DNA from: Achromobacter spanius
Lineage (GTDB): Bacteria; Pseudomonadota; Gammaproteobacteria; Burkholderiales; Burkholderiaceae_B
Assembly (NCBI RefSeq): GCF_003994415.1
Contig: NZ_CP034689.1
Span: 62,001 to 126,000 of the forward strand
Length of the DNA: 64,000 bases
Reading direction: 5' to 3'
Part shown: piece by piece, positions 25,209 to 32,034 of the stretch
How positions within the stretch are numbered: the first letter of the stretch is position 1
Layout: each line of letters begins with the position of its first letter
Notes under the pieces: model-generated
What the model was told of the DNA's origin: nothing
The model's input: only the letters and a program-made list of their open reading frames with translations
Database searches by the model: none
Translations under genes and position numbers: made by a program

Positions 25209-26402
25209 ATGGAATTCAGCCAGTTCAACGTCAACACCCTCATGGATATCACTTCCCGCCCGGACCTCGTGTTCGTCAGCGGCAAGGGTTCCTGGCTGGA
25301 GGATCACGCGGGCAAGCGATACCTGGACTTCGTGCAGGGCTGGGCCGTGAACACGCTGGGCCACTCGGCCCCGGAAATGCAGCGCGCGCTGGTTGAACAG
25401 TCGCAAAAGCTGATGAACCCGTCGCCGGCGTTCTACAACATCCCGTCCATCGAGCTGGCCCAACGCCTGACCGGCGCGTCCTGCTTTGACCGCGTCTTCT
25501 TCGCCAACAGCGGCGGCGAAGCCAACGAAGGCGCCATCAAGCTGGCGCGCAAGTGGGGCCAGGTCAAGAAAAACGGCGCCTACAAGATCATCACCATGAA
25601 CCACGGCTTCCACGGCCGCACGCTGGCTACGATGTCCGCATCGGGCAAGCCGGGCTGGGACAAGATGTTCGCTCCGCAAGTGGAAGGCTTCCCCAAGGCC
25701 GAACTGAACGACCTGGAATCCGTGAAAAAGCTGATCGACGACAAGACCGTCGCCATCATGCTGGAACCGGTGCAGGGCGAAGGCGGCGTCATCCCCGCTA
25801 CCAAAGAGTTCATGCAAGGCCTGCGCAAGCTGGCCGATGAAAACCAGCTGCTGCTGATCGTGGACGAAGTCCAGACCGGCATGGGCCGCACCGGCAAGAT
25901 GTTTGCCTACCAGCATTCCGACGTTACGCCCGACATCATGACGCTGGCCAAGGGCATCGGTGGCGGCGTGCCGCTGGCCGCACTGCTGGCCCGCCAGGAC
26001 GCCTGCGTGTTCTCGCACGGCGACCAGGGCGGCACGTACAACGGTAACCCGCTGACCACCGCCGTGGGCGTGGCCGTGTTCGACGCCCTGGCCGCCCCGG
26101 GCTTCATGGACGCCGTCAACGCGCGTTCCAAGCAGTTGTCCGAAGGCCTGCTGGCCCTGTCGGCCAAGTACGGCATGAAGGGCGAGCGCGGCCAAGGCCT
26201 GCTGCGCGCCTTGATCATGGACCGCGACGACGGCCCCGCCATCGTCGAAGCCGCCCGCAACCAAAACCCCCAAGGCCTGCTGCTGAACGCCCCGCGCCCG
26301 AACCTGCTGCGCTTCATGCCGGCGCTGAACGTTACGGCCGAAGAAATCGATTTGATGCTGTCGCAACTGGACGCGCTGATCGCACAGGTGCGCAAGGCTT
26401 GA
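25209..26402 (+). CDS. argD: ArgD-type (acetylornithine-like) aminotransferase
   Basis: The 397-aa class III PLP aminotransferase has FFANSGGEANEGAIKLAR, the cofactor-site stretch LLLIVDEVQTGMGRTGK and the PLP lysine in MTLAKGIGGGVP. Length and sequence fit acetylornithine transaminase, which converts N-acetylglutamate semialdehyde to acetylornithine in arginine synthesis; ornithine-type or other omega-transaminase activity is an alternative. AGGA precedes the ATG, and a strong terminator follows 26 bp after the stop, so it is monocistronic. Confidence 0.9.
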   Translation: MEFSQFNVNTLMDITSRPDLVFVSGKGSWLEDHAGKRYLDFVQGWAVNTLGHSAPEMQRALVEQSQKLMNPSPAFYNIPSIELAQRLTGASCFDRVFFANSGGEANEGAIKLARKWGQVKKNGAYKIITMNHGFHGRTLATMSASGKPGWDKMFAPQVEGFPKAELNDLESVKKLIDDKTVAIMLEPVQGEGGVIPATKEFMQGLRKLADENQLLLIVDEVQTGMGRTGKMFAYQHSDVTPDIMTLAKGIGGGVPLAALLARQDACVFSHGDQGGTYNGNPLTTAVGVAVFDALAAPGFMDAVNARSKQLSEGLLALSAKYGMKGERGQGLLRALIMDRDDGPAIVEAARNQNPQGLLLNAPRPNLLRFMPALNVTAEEIDLMLSQLDALIAQVRKA

Positions 26403-26407
26403 TTGAT

Positions 26408-26689
26408 TCAGGTAGGTAGGAAATGAGCAAGGGCCGCAAATTTGCGGCCCTTGTTTTTTGGTGGGACGGGCGTGGGAGGCGTGGGGAGCATCCGCGTGAC
26501 CCGATTCACATCCACGGCGCCGCCGGCGTACTCGGCCAGGATCAGGGCACACATCGCCAGGTGCCAGGAATGCTCGGCCGAGTTTTCCTTTCTGCTGCGG
26601 TCTAACAGCGGGGATTGCAGCACGACGGTCTTGAGCCTGTCGATTTCTCTTAGGAAGGCAAGCTGGCTTTCCAGGGGGTTTGGTGGCAT
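26408..26689 (-). pseudogene. Truncated HD-domain hydrolase (YfbR/HDDC2-like), N-terminal fragment
   Basis: A 93-codon frame begins MPPNPLESQLAFLREIDRLK and continues SRKENSAEHSWHLAMCALIL to VNRVTRML at residue 68 (about 26486). Those 68 residues match the N-terminus of YfbR/HDDC2-type HD phosphohydrolases, including the first metal-binding His region AEHSWH. After RML, where the family continues into the HD pair, the frame runs into unrelated Pro/Lys-rich residues across the neighbouring terminator. The HD motif and about two thirds of the protein are missing, so this is a deletion remnant. Confidence 0.75.
26428..26459 (+). terminator. Intrinsic terminator of the aminotransferase gene
   Basis: CAAGGGCCGCAAA (26428-26440) pairs perfectly with TTTGCGGCCCTTG (26441-26453), then TTTTTT. 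The A/T flanks make it the strongest terminator in the window. It also marks the right-hand edge of the conserved block before the accessory patch. Confidence 0.92.
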
Positions 26690-26850
26690 GGGCGGCTACC
26701 CGTGAGGTGGAACGTAAAGTGTACGGAAATGCTTGCTGGACGAACACGCCGACCAAGCCCCCGCCAGATCGCCCCGCCGCCTGCGTCGGATTGAACCCCC
26801 AAATCAGTTGTATCCTTTTGGCCGTTGTCATCATTCGCGAGGAAGCGCGC

Positions 26851-27486
26851 GTGCATTGCGAAACTTGTGGGGCCGCGCATCGCGGCCGTGGCCGTCTATG
26901 CGACGAATGCACCAAGACCTTGTCCGGCTTTTCCGAGCCCAGCAGACTTCCGCCCCTTGGCGACTTCAATACCGATCAAACTTTCCCCGCGCCTCAGCCG
27001 CAACAGCCGCCACCGAAGGACGGCGGCTGGAACGAGCCGCAAAAGCCGCTATCCAAGGAAGGCGGCTGGGATCAACCCGAACTAGTTCGAACCGATGTCA
27101 TTCCCCTGACGCTGGCCGGCCGCCCAATCAAGCGGGGTTGGCTCACGGCGCTTGGCGCGGCCGGCGTGCTGATGACAATCGGCGATATAGCCTTCAGATG
27201 GGGCGTCTGGTGGTTCTGGCTGTTCGTTCCAAGTGGCATCGCCTTCCTCGTCGGGCGTGGCTTGATGCGCAAGGGCTTCGTCCGCTTAGTGGGCGCCTTC
27301 AACTTAGAAGCCGACAAGGCGGGGCGCATCTCTCTCACCACGCTGGGGGGAGACTGCCCGGTGTGCAACGGGGAGATCAAGTTGAAGGACATCGGCCCCA
27401 GTCGACACCTCAAGACCGTCATCCAATGCACGTCGGACGACACCCATCAGTGGGCGTTCAACCCCAAGCGCCTGGATAGGCTCTAG
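26851..27486 (+). CDS. Unknown membrane protein with two zinc-ribbon-like Cys clusters
   Basis: I do not recognise a named family. The GTG at 26851 is favoured: GAGGAAG lies 6-12 bases before it, and it places the Cys cluster at the N-terminus (HCETCGAAHRGRGRLCDECT). The 211-aa product then has a Pro/Gln/Gly-rich linker with a repeated DGGW/EGGWDQPE-type segment. Two hydrophobic segments (about 105-125 and 130-150) follow, then a second cluster, CPVCNGEIKLKD with a later Cys. The layout suggests a membrane-anchored zinc-ribbon protein. It sits between the HD remnant and an AraC regulator. Confidence 0.65.
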   Translation: MHCETCGAAHRGRGRLCDECTKTLSGFSEPSRLPPLGDFNTDQTFPAPQPQQPPPKDGGWNEPQKPLSKEGGWDQPELVRTDVIPLTLAGRPIKRGWLTALGAAGVLMTIGDIAFRWGVWWFWLFVPSGIAFLVGRGLMRKGFVRLVGAFNLEADKAGRISLTTLGGDCPVCNGEIKLKDIGPSRHLKTVIQCTSDDTHQWAFNPKRLDRL

Positions 27487-27494
27487 CGCCAGCG

Positions 27495-28466
27495 TCAGTG
27501 CGACGACACATACGTGGCGTCGGCAAACGACGCTGGAATCGCAAAACTCTCGCGCATGCGTTTCGCCTCGACCGCTGGCGTCAAGCCAAAAAGCCGCTTG
27601 AACTCGCGGCTGAATTGCGATGTGCTCGTGTAGCCCACGGCATGGCCCGCCGCTTCAGCGGTCAGATCCTGGCGCACCATCAACAGCCTTGCCTGATGCA
27701 GCCGCGTTGACTTCACGTACTGCATTGGCGACACCTGAGTAATCGCCTTGAAATGGCTGTGGAAACTGGGCACGCTCATGCCCGCCTGCTTGGCAAGCTG
27801 CGTCACATCAAGCGGCTTGGCGTAGTCGGCATGAATCTGCCGTAGCGACATCCCTATCCTGCCAAACTGCCCTCGCATCGCCAGCGCCTCGCGCATCGCC
27901 CCACCCTGTGGCCCGGTCAGCACGCGGAAGTACAGTTCGCGCAGCAGGCCCGGTCCCAGCACGGCGGCTTCGATTGGCTGGTGCATGGCTTCAAGAAAGC
28001 GCAGAACGGAGGCATGCATCCTGTCGTCCATCCGCGTCGACATCATGCTCTGAGGCAGGTCTGCCCCATCGCCGATGCCCGCGTTGCCGATCTGCGCGGC
28101 CAGCTCGGCTGCCACCGTGAAATCAAGATGCAGATACAGCGCCAGCAACGGGCGTTCCGGCGTGGCATCGGTTTCCATGCTGAACGGAACCGGTACCGAG
28201 ACGGCAAGATAATGATCCGCGTCGTACTGGTATAGCCGCCCGCCAAAGTACCCGCGCTTACGCCCTTGGCACACGATCACGATGCCTGGGTCATACAAAA
28301 CCGGGGTGCGCGAAAGCGCACGGTCGGAACGCAGGATACGTACGCTGGGCAGCGCGGTCAGGTTATAGCCTTCCGTGGGCGCCAAGTCGCGCAGCAGCGC
28401 GACCGTGCGCTTTCGCGTATCGGGCAGCGTGGCCGAATCCTGATCCGGGGTGTAGTCATGGCTCAT
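27495..28466 (-). CDS. AraC-family transcriptional regulator (AraC_N cupin type)
   Basis: The 323-aa protein begins MSHDYTPDQD at ATG 28466. The N-terminal ~190 residues fit the AraC-type N-terminus family (YDPGIVIVCQGRKRGYFGG). The C-terminus has two HTH motifs: PLDVTQLAKQAGMSVPSFHS and LTAEAAGHAVGYTSTSQFSR followed by EFKRLFGLTP. It is divergent from the SDR gene at 28560, a frequent AraC-SDR pairing in this group, so it probably regulates that gene. The stop is 9 bp from the convergent zinc-ribbon gene. Confidence 0.93.
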   Translation of the reverse strand: MSHDYTPDQDSATLPDTRKRTVALLRDLAPTEGYNLTALPSVRILRSDRALSRTPVLYDPGIVIVCQGRKRGYFGGRLYQYDADHYLAVSVPVPFSMETDATPERPLLALYLHLDFTVAAELAAQIGNAGIGDGADLPQSMMSTRMDDRMHASVLRFLEAMHQPIEAAVLGPGLLRELYFRVLTGPQGGAMREALAMRGQFGRIGMSLRQIHADYAKPLDVTQLAKQAGMSVPSFHSHFKAITQVSPMQYVKSTRLHQARLLMVRQDLTAEAAGHAVGYTSTSQFSREFKRLFGLTPAVEAKRMRESFAIPASFADATYVSSH

Positions 28467-28559
28467 AGCTTTATGCAAGAAATTCAGCGAATTTCGGCTG
28501 ATAAGTCGTCTACCGCAAGAATAGTATGCAGTCTCTCTTTCGTATTCTGGAGACGCATC

Positions 28560-29390
28560 ATGGCGTTGAGCAAGATATTTCTGATCACCGGAGTCAGCAG
28601 CGGATTCGGCCGCGCGCTGGCGCAAGAAGCGCTGGCCGCTGGCCATACGGTGGTGGGCACGGTAAGAAGCGCAGAGGCAAAGCGCGATTTCGAATCGCTT
28701 TCCGAAGCGGCCCATGGACGCGTGCTGGACGTCACCCACTTCGACCGCATTGACGATGTCGTGTCCGAAATCGAAACCAGCGTCGGACCCATCGACGTCC
28801 TGGTCAACAACGCGGGCTATGGGCACGAGGGCGTGATGGAAGAATCGCCGCTATCGGAAATGCGCCGACAGTTCGACGTGAACGTATTCGGCGCCGTCGC
28901 CATGATGAAGGCCGTGCTGCCCTTCATGCGCGCGCGACGACGTGGCCACATCCTGAACATCACGTCCATGGGCGGACACCTCACCATGCCGGGCATCGCC
29001 TATTACTGCGGCAGCAAATTCGCGCTGGAAGGCATTTCGGAAACCCTCGGCAAAGAGGTCAAACCCTTGGGCATCGCCGTCACTGCCGTGGCGCCGGGTT
29101 CGTTCCGTACCGACTGGGCCGGCCGCTCAATGACACGCACCCCGCGTTCCATCCCGGACTACGACACCATCTTCGACCCTATCCGGCAGGCACGTGAAGA
29201 GAAAAGCGGCAAGCAGCTTGGCGACCCGGTGAAGGCCGCCCGTGCGATGCTTGCCGCGATCCAGGCTGAGAATCCTCCGGCACATCTATTGCTGGGCAGC
29301 GATGCGTTGATGCTGGTGCGGGCCAAGCTTGCCGGGTTGGAAGAGGAGTTTCAAGAATGGGAGGCGACTACGGTGTCGACGGATGGGTGA
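28560..29390 (+). CDS. SDR-family oxidoreductase
   Basis: The 276-aa classical SDR has TGVSSGFGRALA (cofactor loop, about 10-21), NNAGYGHEG, catalytic Ser in NITSMGG and Tyr-x-x-x-Lys in YYCGSKFALEG. It is similar to the oxidoreductases often annotated YusZ- or DltE-like. The ATG at 28560 is used because upstream frame codons overlap the divergent AraC gene. Its TGA lies inside GGATGGGTGAAG, which resembles the edge of the dispersed 67-bp repeat. Confidence 0.92.
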   Translation: MALSKIFLITGVSSGFGRALAQEALAAGHTVVGTVRSAEAKRDFESLSEAAHGRVLDVTHFDRIDDVVSEIETSVGPIDVLVNNAGYGHEGVMEESPLSEMRRQFDVNVFGAVAMMKAVLPFMRARRRGHILNITSMGGHLTMPGIAYYCGSKFALEGISETLGKEVKPLGIAVTAVAPGSFRTDWAGRSMTRTPRSIPDYDTIFDPIRQAREEKSGKQLGDPVKAARAMLAAIQAENPPAHLLLGSDALMLVRAKLAGLEEEFQEWEATTVSTDG

Positions 29391-29430
29391 AGGCGGATTG
29401 GCGATGGAATTTGGCGGCGCGGCGTTCGAG

Positions 29431-29444
29431 TGTCAGACTGCAAT
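29431..29444 (+). repeat. TGTCAGACTGCA repeat, copy a
   Basis: TGTCAGACTGCAAT lies 40 bp after the SDR stop and 40 bp before the cupin gene. The same 12-14 bases recur at 30406, 31788 (inverted), 31858 and, partly, 31887 (inverted), and nowhere else I could find in the window. Confidence 0.75.
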
Positions 29445-29483
29445 CCACACATCCCTTCGTAGGAACAACCTGGAGAACAGCCG

Positions 29484-29966
29484 ATGAGCCGACCGGAATT
29501 CATCAAGCACTGGACCGAACTCGAAACCCCCGATGCGCATTACTACCAGGGCGATACCGAACCCATGGCGCTGGACGCGCCGCTTTCCGCAGCGCTCGGC
29601 ATCACGCGCATCGGCATTCATCACGTCAGGTTGTTGCCCGGTCGACGCACCTCATATCCGCACGCCGAAAGCACCGAGCAGGAATTCGTCTTCGTGCTTC
29701 AAGGCAAGCCCGATGTCTGGATCGACGGCGTGCTGCATCCCATCGCCGAAGGGGATTCCGTTGCGTTTCCCGCCGGCACCGGCATCTGCCATACCTTCAT
29801 CAACAACACGCAGGACGAAGTCAGGTTGATGGTGGTCGGCGAACCGACACGCGAGGACAATCGTGTGCGCTTCCCGCTCAACGAAGCGTATGAGAGTACC
29901 CGCGTGAACCGCTGGGTAGACTGGCCCATCAGGCCGCTGGGCGACCATGACGGGAAGCCGGACTGA
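29484..29966 (+). CDS. Cupin-domain protein
   Basis: The 160-aa protein has one cupin barrel. The first motif is PHAESTEQEFVFVLQGKPDVWIDG (about 57-80) with metal-ligand candidates His, Glu and Glu; the second is FPAGTGICHTFINN, supplying the last His. Small single-domain cupins of this type include sugar isomerases, dioxygenases and regulators, so no reaction is assigned. CTGGAGAA precedes the ATG. It is followed by a 474-bp gap. Confidence 0.85.
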   Translation: MSRPEFIKHWTELETPDAHYYQGDTEPMALDAPLSAALGITRIGIHHVRLLPGRRTSYPHAESTEQEFVFVLQGKPDVWIDGVLHPIAEGDSVAFPAGTGICHTFINNTQDEVRLMVVGEPTREDNRVRFPLNEAYESTRVNRWVDWPIRPLGDHDGKPD

Positions 29967-30159
29967 GTGCGTGGTGAACGGGACGAGGCCAAAGAGGCAG
30001 GCTGACACCTTCAGTTCGCAATCCCACACGATGGCCGCGTCTTTCAATTCGCATCCCTTGGCCGTGTATCCCCGCGATAGGGCAAAAGTCAACTTGCGGG
30101 CGTTCGCCAGCACATTCCCCTCTGGTCTCCACGTCTCTCAAACTTTTCCTTCGTTGCCC

Positions 30160-30330
30160 TATACTCCGCCCACTACCGCACCAACGTTAGTCCGGAGTGG
30201 AAGCCGGCAATGTCTTTGGCGGACAGCCGCCGCTTAGGCGGCGTTTTTTGCGTCTGCGCGCCTTTGCACATCCCTATGGGCGGGCCTTGGCGAGGGTGCG
30301 TTCGCGCACGCCGGTGCCAAAGACGGCCGG
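30160..30330 (+). ncRNA. Candidate structured RNA / phage-type antisense-regulator relic
   Basis: Downstream of a good -10 box (TATACT, 30160) lie GCCGCC-GCTTA-GGCGGC plus G and six Ts (30226-30249), a GTGCG-TTCG-CGCAC tetraloop hairpin (30296-30309), and GTCTTTGGC (30212-30220) complementary to GCCAAAGAC (30316-30324). The latter can alternatively pair locally with CTTGGC near 30286. Competing pairings after an early terminator recall C4/CI-type antisense immunity RNAs of P1/P4 phages. That identification is a guess from architecture; the structure itself is visible. Confidence 0.35.
30226..30249 (+). terminator. Terminator-like hairpin
   Basis: GCCGCC (30226-30231), loop GCTTA, GGCGGC (30237-30242), then G and TTTTTT (30244-30249). 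No gene ends just upstream; the cupin stop is 260 bp away, so it more likely ends a short RNA starting near 30170. Confidence 0.65.
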
Positions 30331-30405
30331 TCTTCCAACCTTGCCTTGCGCCCGCCCACCCCATTTGGAAGTGGGGAGCGGGTTGACCTGTCTTTGTGCT
30401 TCAGG

Positions 30406-30420
30406 TGTCAGACTGCAATT
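30406..30420 (+). repeat. TGTCAGACTGCA repeat, copy b
   Basis: TGTCAGACTGCAATT, identical over 14 bases to copy a and over 15 to copy d, ends 20 bp before the methyltransferase ATG. Confidence 0.75.
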
Positions 30421-30440
30421 CGCCACCTCGGACAACGAAA

Positions 30441-31052
30441 ATGCCCTCACCCGCCGACGACGTTATCGCCCTCTACCAAGACCACGCAGCGGCGTTTGAA
30501 GCGCTGCGCGGGACGGAGCTTGTCGAACTCGGCTGGTTGACGAAATTCCTGTCATTACTGCCCGGCCCGCACCCGCACGTGCTCGACATCGGCTGTGGCA
30601 ACGGCGTCCCGATCGCGCGTCATCTGATCGAAAGCGGTTGCTCGATCACGGGGATCGATACGTCGTTGCCCTTGTTGTCGCGGGCGCAATCCACCTTTCC
30701 CAACCATCGATGGATCGCCGCCGATATGCGGCGCTTGCCGTTCACCGAGCCCTTTCACGGCTTGATCGCCTGGCATAGCTTCTTTCATCTAAGCCCCGAA
30801 GACCAACGGCCCATGTTCAGCACTTTTGGGCGTCTGGCGGCGCCCGGGGCGGTGCTGATGTTTACCAGCGGTACGTCGCTGGGGGAAGCCATTGGCCAGT
30901 TCGAAGGCAAACCGCTTTATCACGGCAGTTTGGATCGCGATGAGTATCAGCAACTGCTCAACGCCAATGGCTTTACCGTGAAGCAGCATGTGGAAAACGA
31001 TCCGGCTTGCGGTGGAGCGACGGTGTGGCTGGCGCAGCGGGACGCTGACTAG
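30441..31052 (+). CDS. Class I SAM-dependent methyltransferase
   Basis: The 203-aa protein has motif I VLDIGCGNGVPIARHL (about 52-67), an acidic residue closing strand 2 (TGIDTSLPLL), and motif IV-like HGLIAWHSFFHL. This is the Methyltransf_11/25 fold, so it should transfer a methyl group from SAM; the acceptor is unknown. The ATG at 30441 is chosen since the frame upstream runs through repeat copy b. The ribosome site is weak. It stands alone, with GC content like its neighbours. Confidence 0.88.
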   Translation: MPSPADDVIALYQDHAAAFEALRGTELVELGWLTKFLSLLPGPHPHVLDIGCGNGVPIARHLIESGCSITGIDTSLPLLSRAQSTFPNHRWIAADMRRLPFTEPFHGLIAWHSFFHLSPEDQRPMFSTFGRLAAPGAVLMFTSGTSLGEAIGQFEGKPLYHGSLDRDEYQQLLNANGFTVKQHVENDPACGGATVWLAQRDAD

Positions 31053-31164
31053 CCCTGAGCTATAACCGTCGGACCGCTATCCAAGAGGTGCCTTCAACGC
31101 TGAAGGCAACTGGCAATGGGTTGACTCCTTCGCCGGGCGGCGTGCGCCAGCAGTCACATAGCGG

Positions 31165-31578
31165 CTAACGCGCAAAGACCTCTACGACGCGAAAGCGCTC
31201 GCACACCAGCATCATGTCCGGCGCATATCCGCCGTTGCGTTCAAAGTAGGCAATGTGCGCATCGCGCCAGACGGGGTACGGGCCCTCGCCTTCGGCCAGC
31301 GCGAAGGCTTCGTCGACCTGGTCAAAGCGCTGGATCAACACGCCGGTGGTTTCGATGACGCAGGCGGGGCGGCCCTGGCCATCCAGCACGACATCGCGCC
31401 GGCCCGCTTGGGGTACGGGTTCTTCGTCGTCGAAGTGATGCAGCGCGCCGCAGGTGGCCGTCTTCGTGCCCGCCAGAACCAGCGCGAGCAATTCGTCGGC
31501 GAGTTCGGGCGAATCGCCGAATCGAAACGTCACGGCGTCTTCGTATGGGGCGGGCGGCTTGATGTTTGGTTTGGTCAT
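31165..31578 (-). CDS. ASCH-domain protein
   Basis: The 137-aa protein has the ASCH signature region LALVLAGTKTATCGAL (GxKxxT core, residues 36-41) and the fold's later conserved stretch, PYPVWRDAHIAYFERNG. ASCH domains resemble PUA RNA-binding domains; related YqfB-type proteins are amidohydrolases acting on N4-acetylcytidine. A role in RNA or modified-nucleoside metabolism is thus inferred from fold only. ATG 31578 is followed by a normal N-terminus. Confidence 0.88.
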   Translation of the reverse strand: MTKPNIKPPAPYEDAVTFRFGDSPELADELLALVLAGTKTATCGALHHFDDEEPVPQAGRRDVVLDGQGRPACVIETTGVLIQRFDQVDEAFALAEGEGPYPVWRDAHIAYFERNGGYAPDMMLVCERFRVVEVFAR

Positions 31579-31622
31579 GGAAATGGGATGAGGGTTGAGG
31601 CGTCAGGCTGAGGACAGGCGTT

Positions 31623-31802
31623 TCAATACCGCCCCGCCGGAAGGACGTCTGCAAGATAAGCGCGCGCGTCGGGCTGGGCCGTCAGCATATGCCGAACCCA
31701 GGCGTTGCGTTCATGCGTGGTCACGACCAATTCCCATACGCAGGCCAAGGCCGTGGCTGCGTTCGTCGTTAAGAACTGGTCAGGAAATGCAGTCTGACAC
31801 AT
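31623..31802 (-). pseudogene. Small frame or 3' gene remnant ending AYLADVLPAGRY
   Basis: A 59-codon frame runs from ATG 31802 (MCQTAFPDQFLTTNAATALA) through VWELVVTTHERNAWVRHML to DARAYLADVLPAGRY and a TGA at 31623. Residue use is protein-like and GC3-rich, unlike random antisense. The first codons are the inverted TGTCAGACTGCA repeat itself, and there is no ribosome site. That suggests the C-terminal end of a lost gene joined at the repeat. I cannot name the family. Confidence 0.4.
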
Positions 31803-31870
31803 TAATCACACATTAATCCGACGATGGCGGATGACGGTACAGATGGCAATTAATCGGGTGTCAGACTGCA
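31788..31870. repeat. 83-bp element bounded by 13-bp perfect inverted repeat (copies c and d)
   Basis: TGCAGTCTGACAC (31788-31800) and GTGTCAGACTGCA (31858-31870) are exact inverted copies around a 57-bp AT-richer centre that contains ATTAAT three times. This is the structure of a miniature element or of converging recombination ends; there is no coding capacity inside. Confidence 0.7.
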
Positions 31871-31886
31871 ATTTCTGATGTCCTGA

Positions 31887-31896
31887 TGCAGTCTGA
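31887..31896 (-). repeat. TGTCAGACTGCA repeat, partial copy e (inverted)
   Basis: TGCAGTCTGA is the exact inverse of TCAGACTGCA at 31861-31870, 16 bp to its left, so copies d and e also form a hairpin. Confidence 0.6.
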
Positions 31897-32034
31897 AACC
31901 TGGCGTTGCGGATCGGGGAACGTGGGCGACCGAGCATGGGGGCGGCGCCATGGGCGATATCATTTGTACATTGCCGGCGTCCCCACCGCGATCGCGCGCC
32001 GCGATTTTTGCCCTGATCGCAAGGAGATTTATTA

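Larger units (their letters stand above)
29967..30440 (+). other. 474-bp gene-free stretch with candidate RNA and repeat copy b
   Basis: No convincing gene is present; the short open frames here overlap RNA-like structure and lack ribosome sites. It holds a TATACT box (30160), a terminator-like hairpin with six Ts (30226-30249), a UUCG-capped hairpin (30296-30309), a long-range inverted repeat and TGTCAGACTGCAATT at its right end. Confidence 0.6.
31579..32034. other. 456-bp stretch with gene remnant and inverted repeats
   Basis: It holds a 59-codon coding-like remnant on the minus strand (31623-31802), a 13-bp perfect inverted repeat (31788-31800 / 31858-31870), a further inverted half (31887-31896), and then about 100 bp of leader before the MscS-type gene. 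Confidence 0.7.

Noticed and set aside
29379..29392. GGATGGGTGAAGGCG at the SDR stop as a sixth copy of the 67-bp repeat
   Set aside because: Only about 12 bases match and no AACCCATC end is found at the expected distance.
29357..29893. 178-codon plus-strand frame
   Set aside because: Overlaps the cupin gene in another frame and shows no domain.
30197..30499. Short frames in the 474-bp gap after the cupin gene
   Set aside because: No ribosome site, Arg/Pro-rich, and they run through the structured-RNA candidate and the repeat.
29400..31900. Integron-type attC cassette array
   Set aside because: The repeats lack the paired core sites of attC and no integrase gene is present; orientation of genes is mixed.
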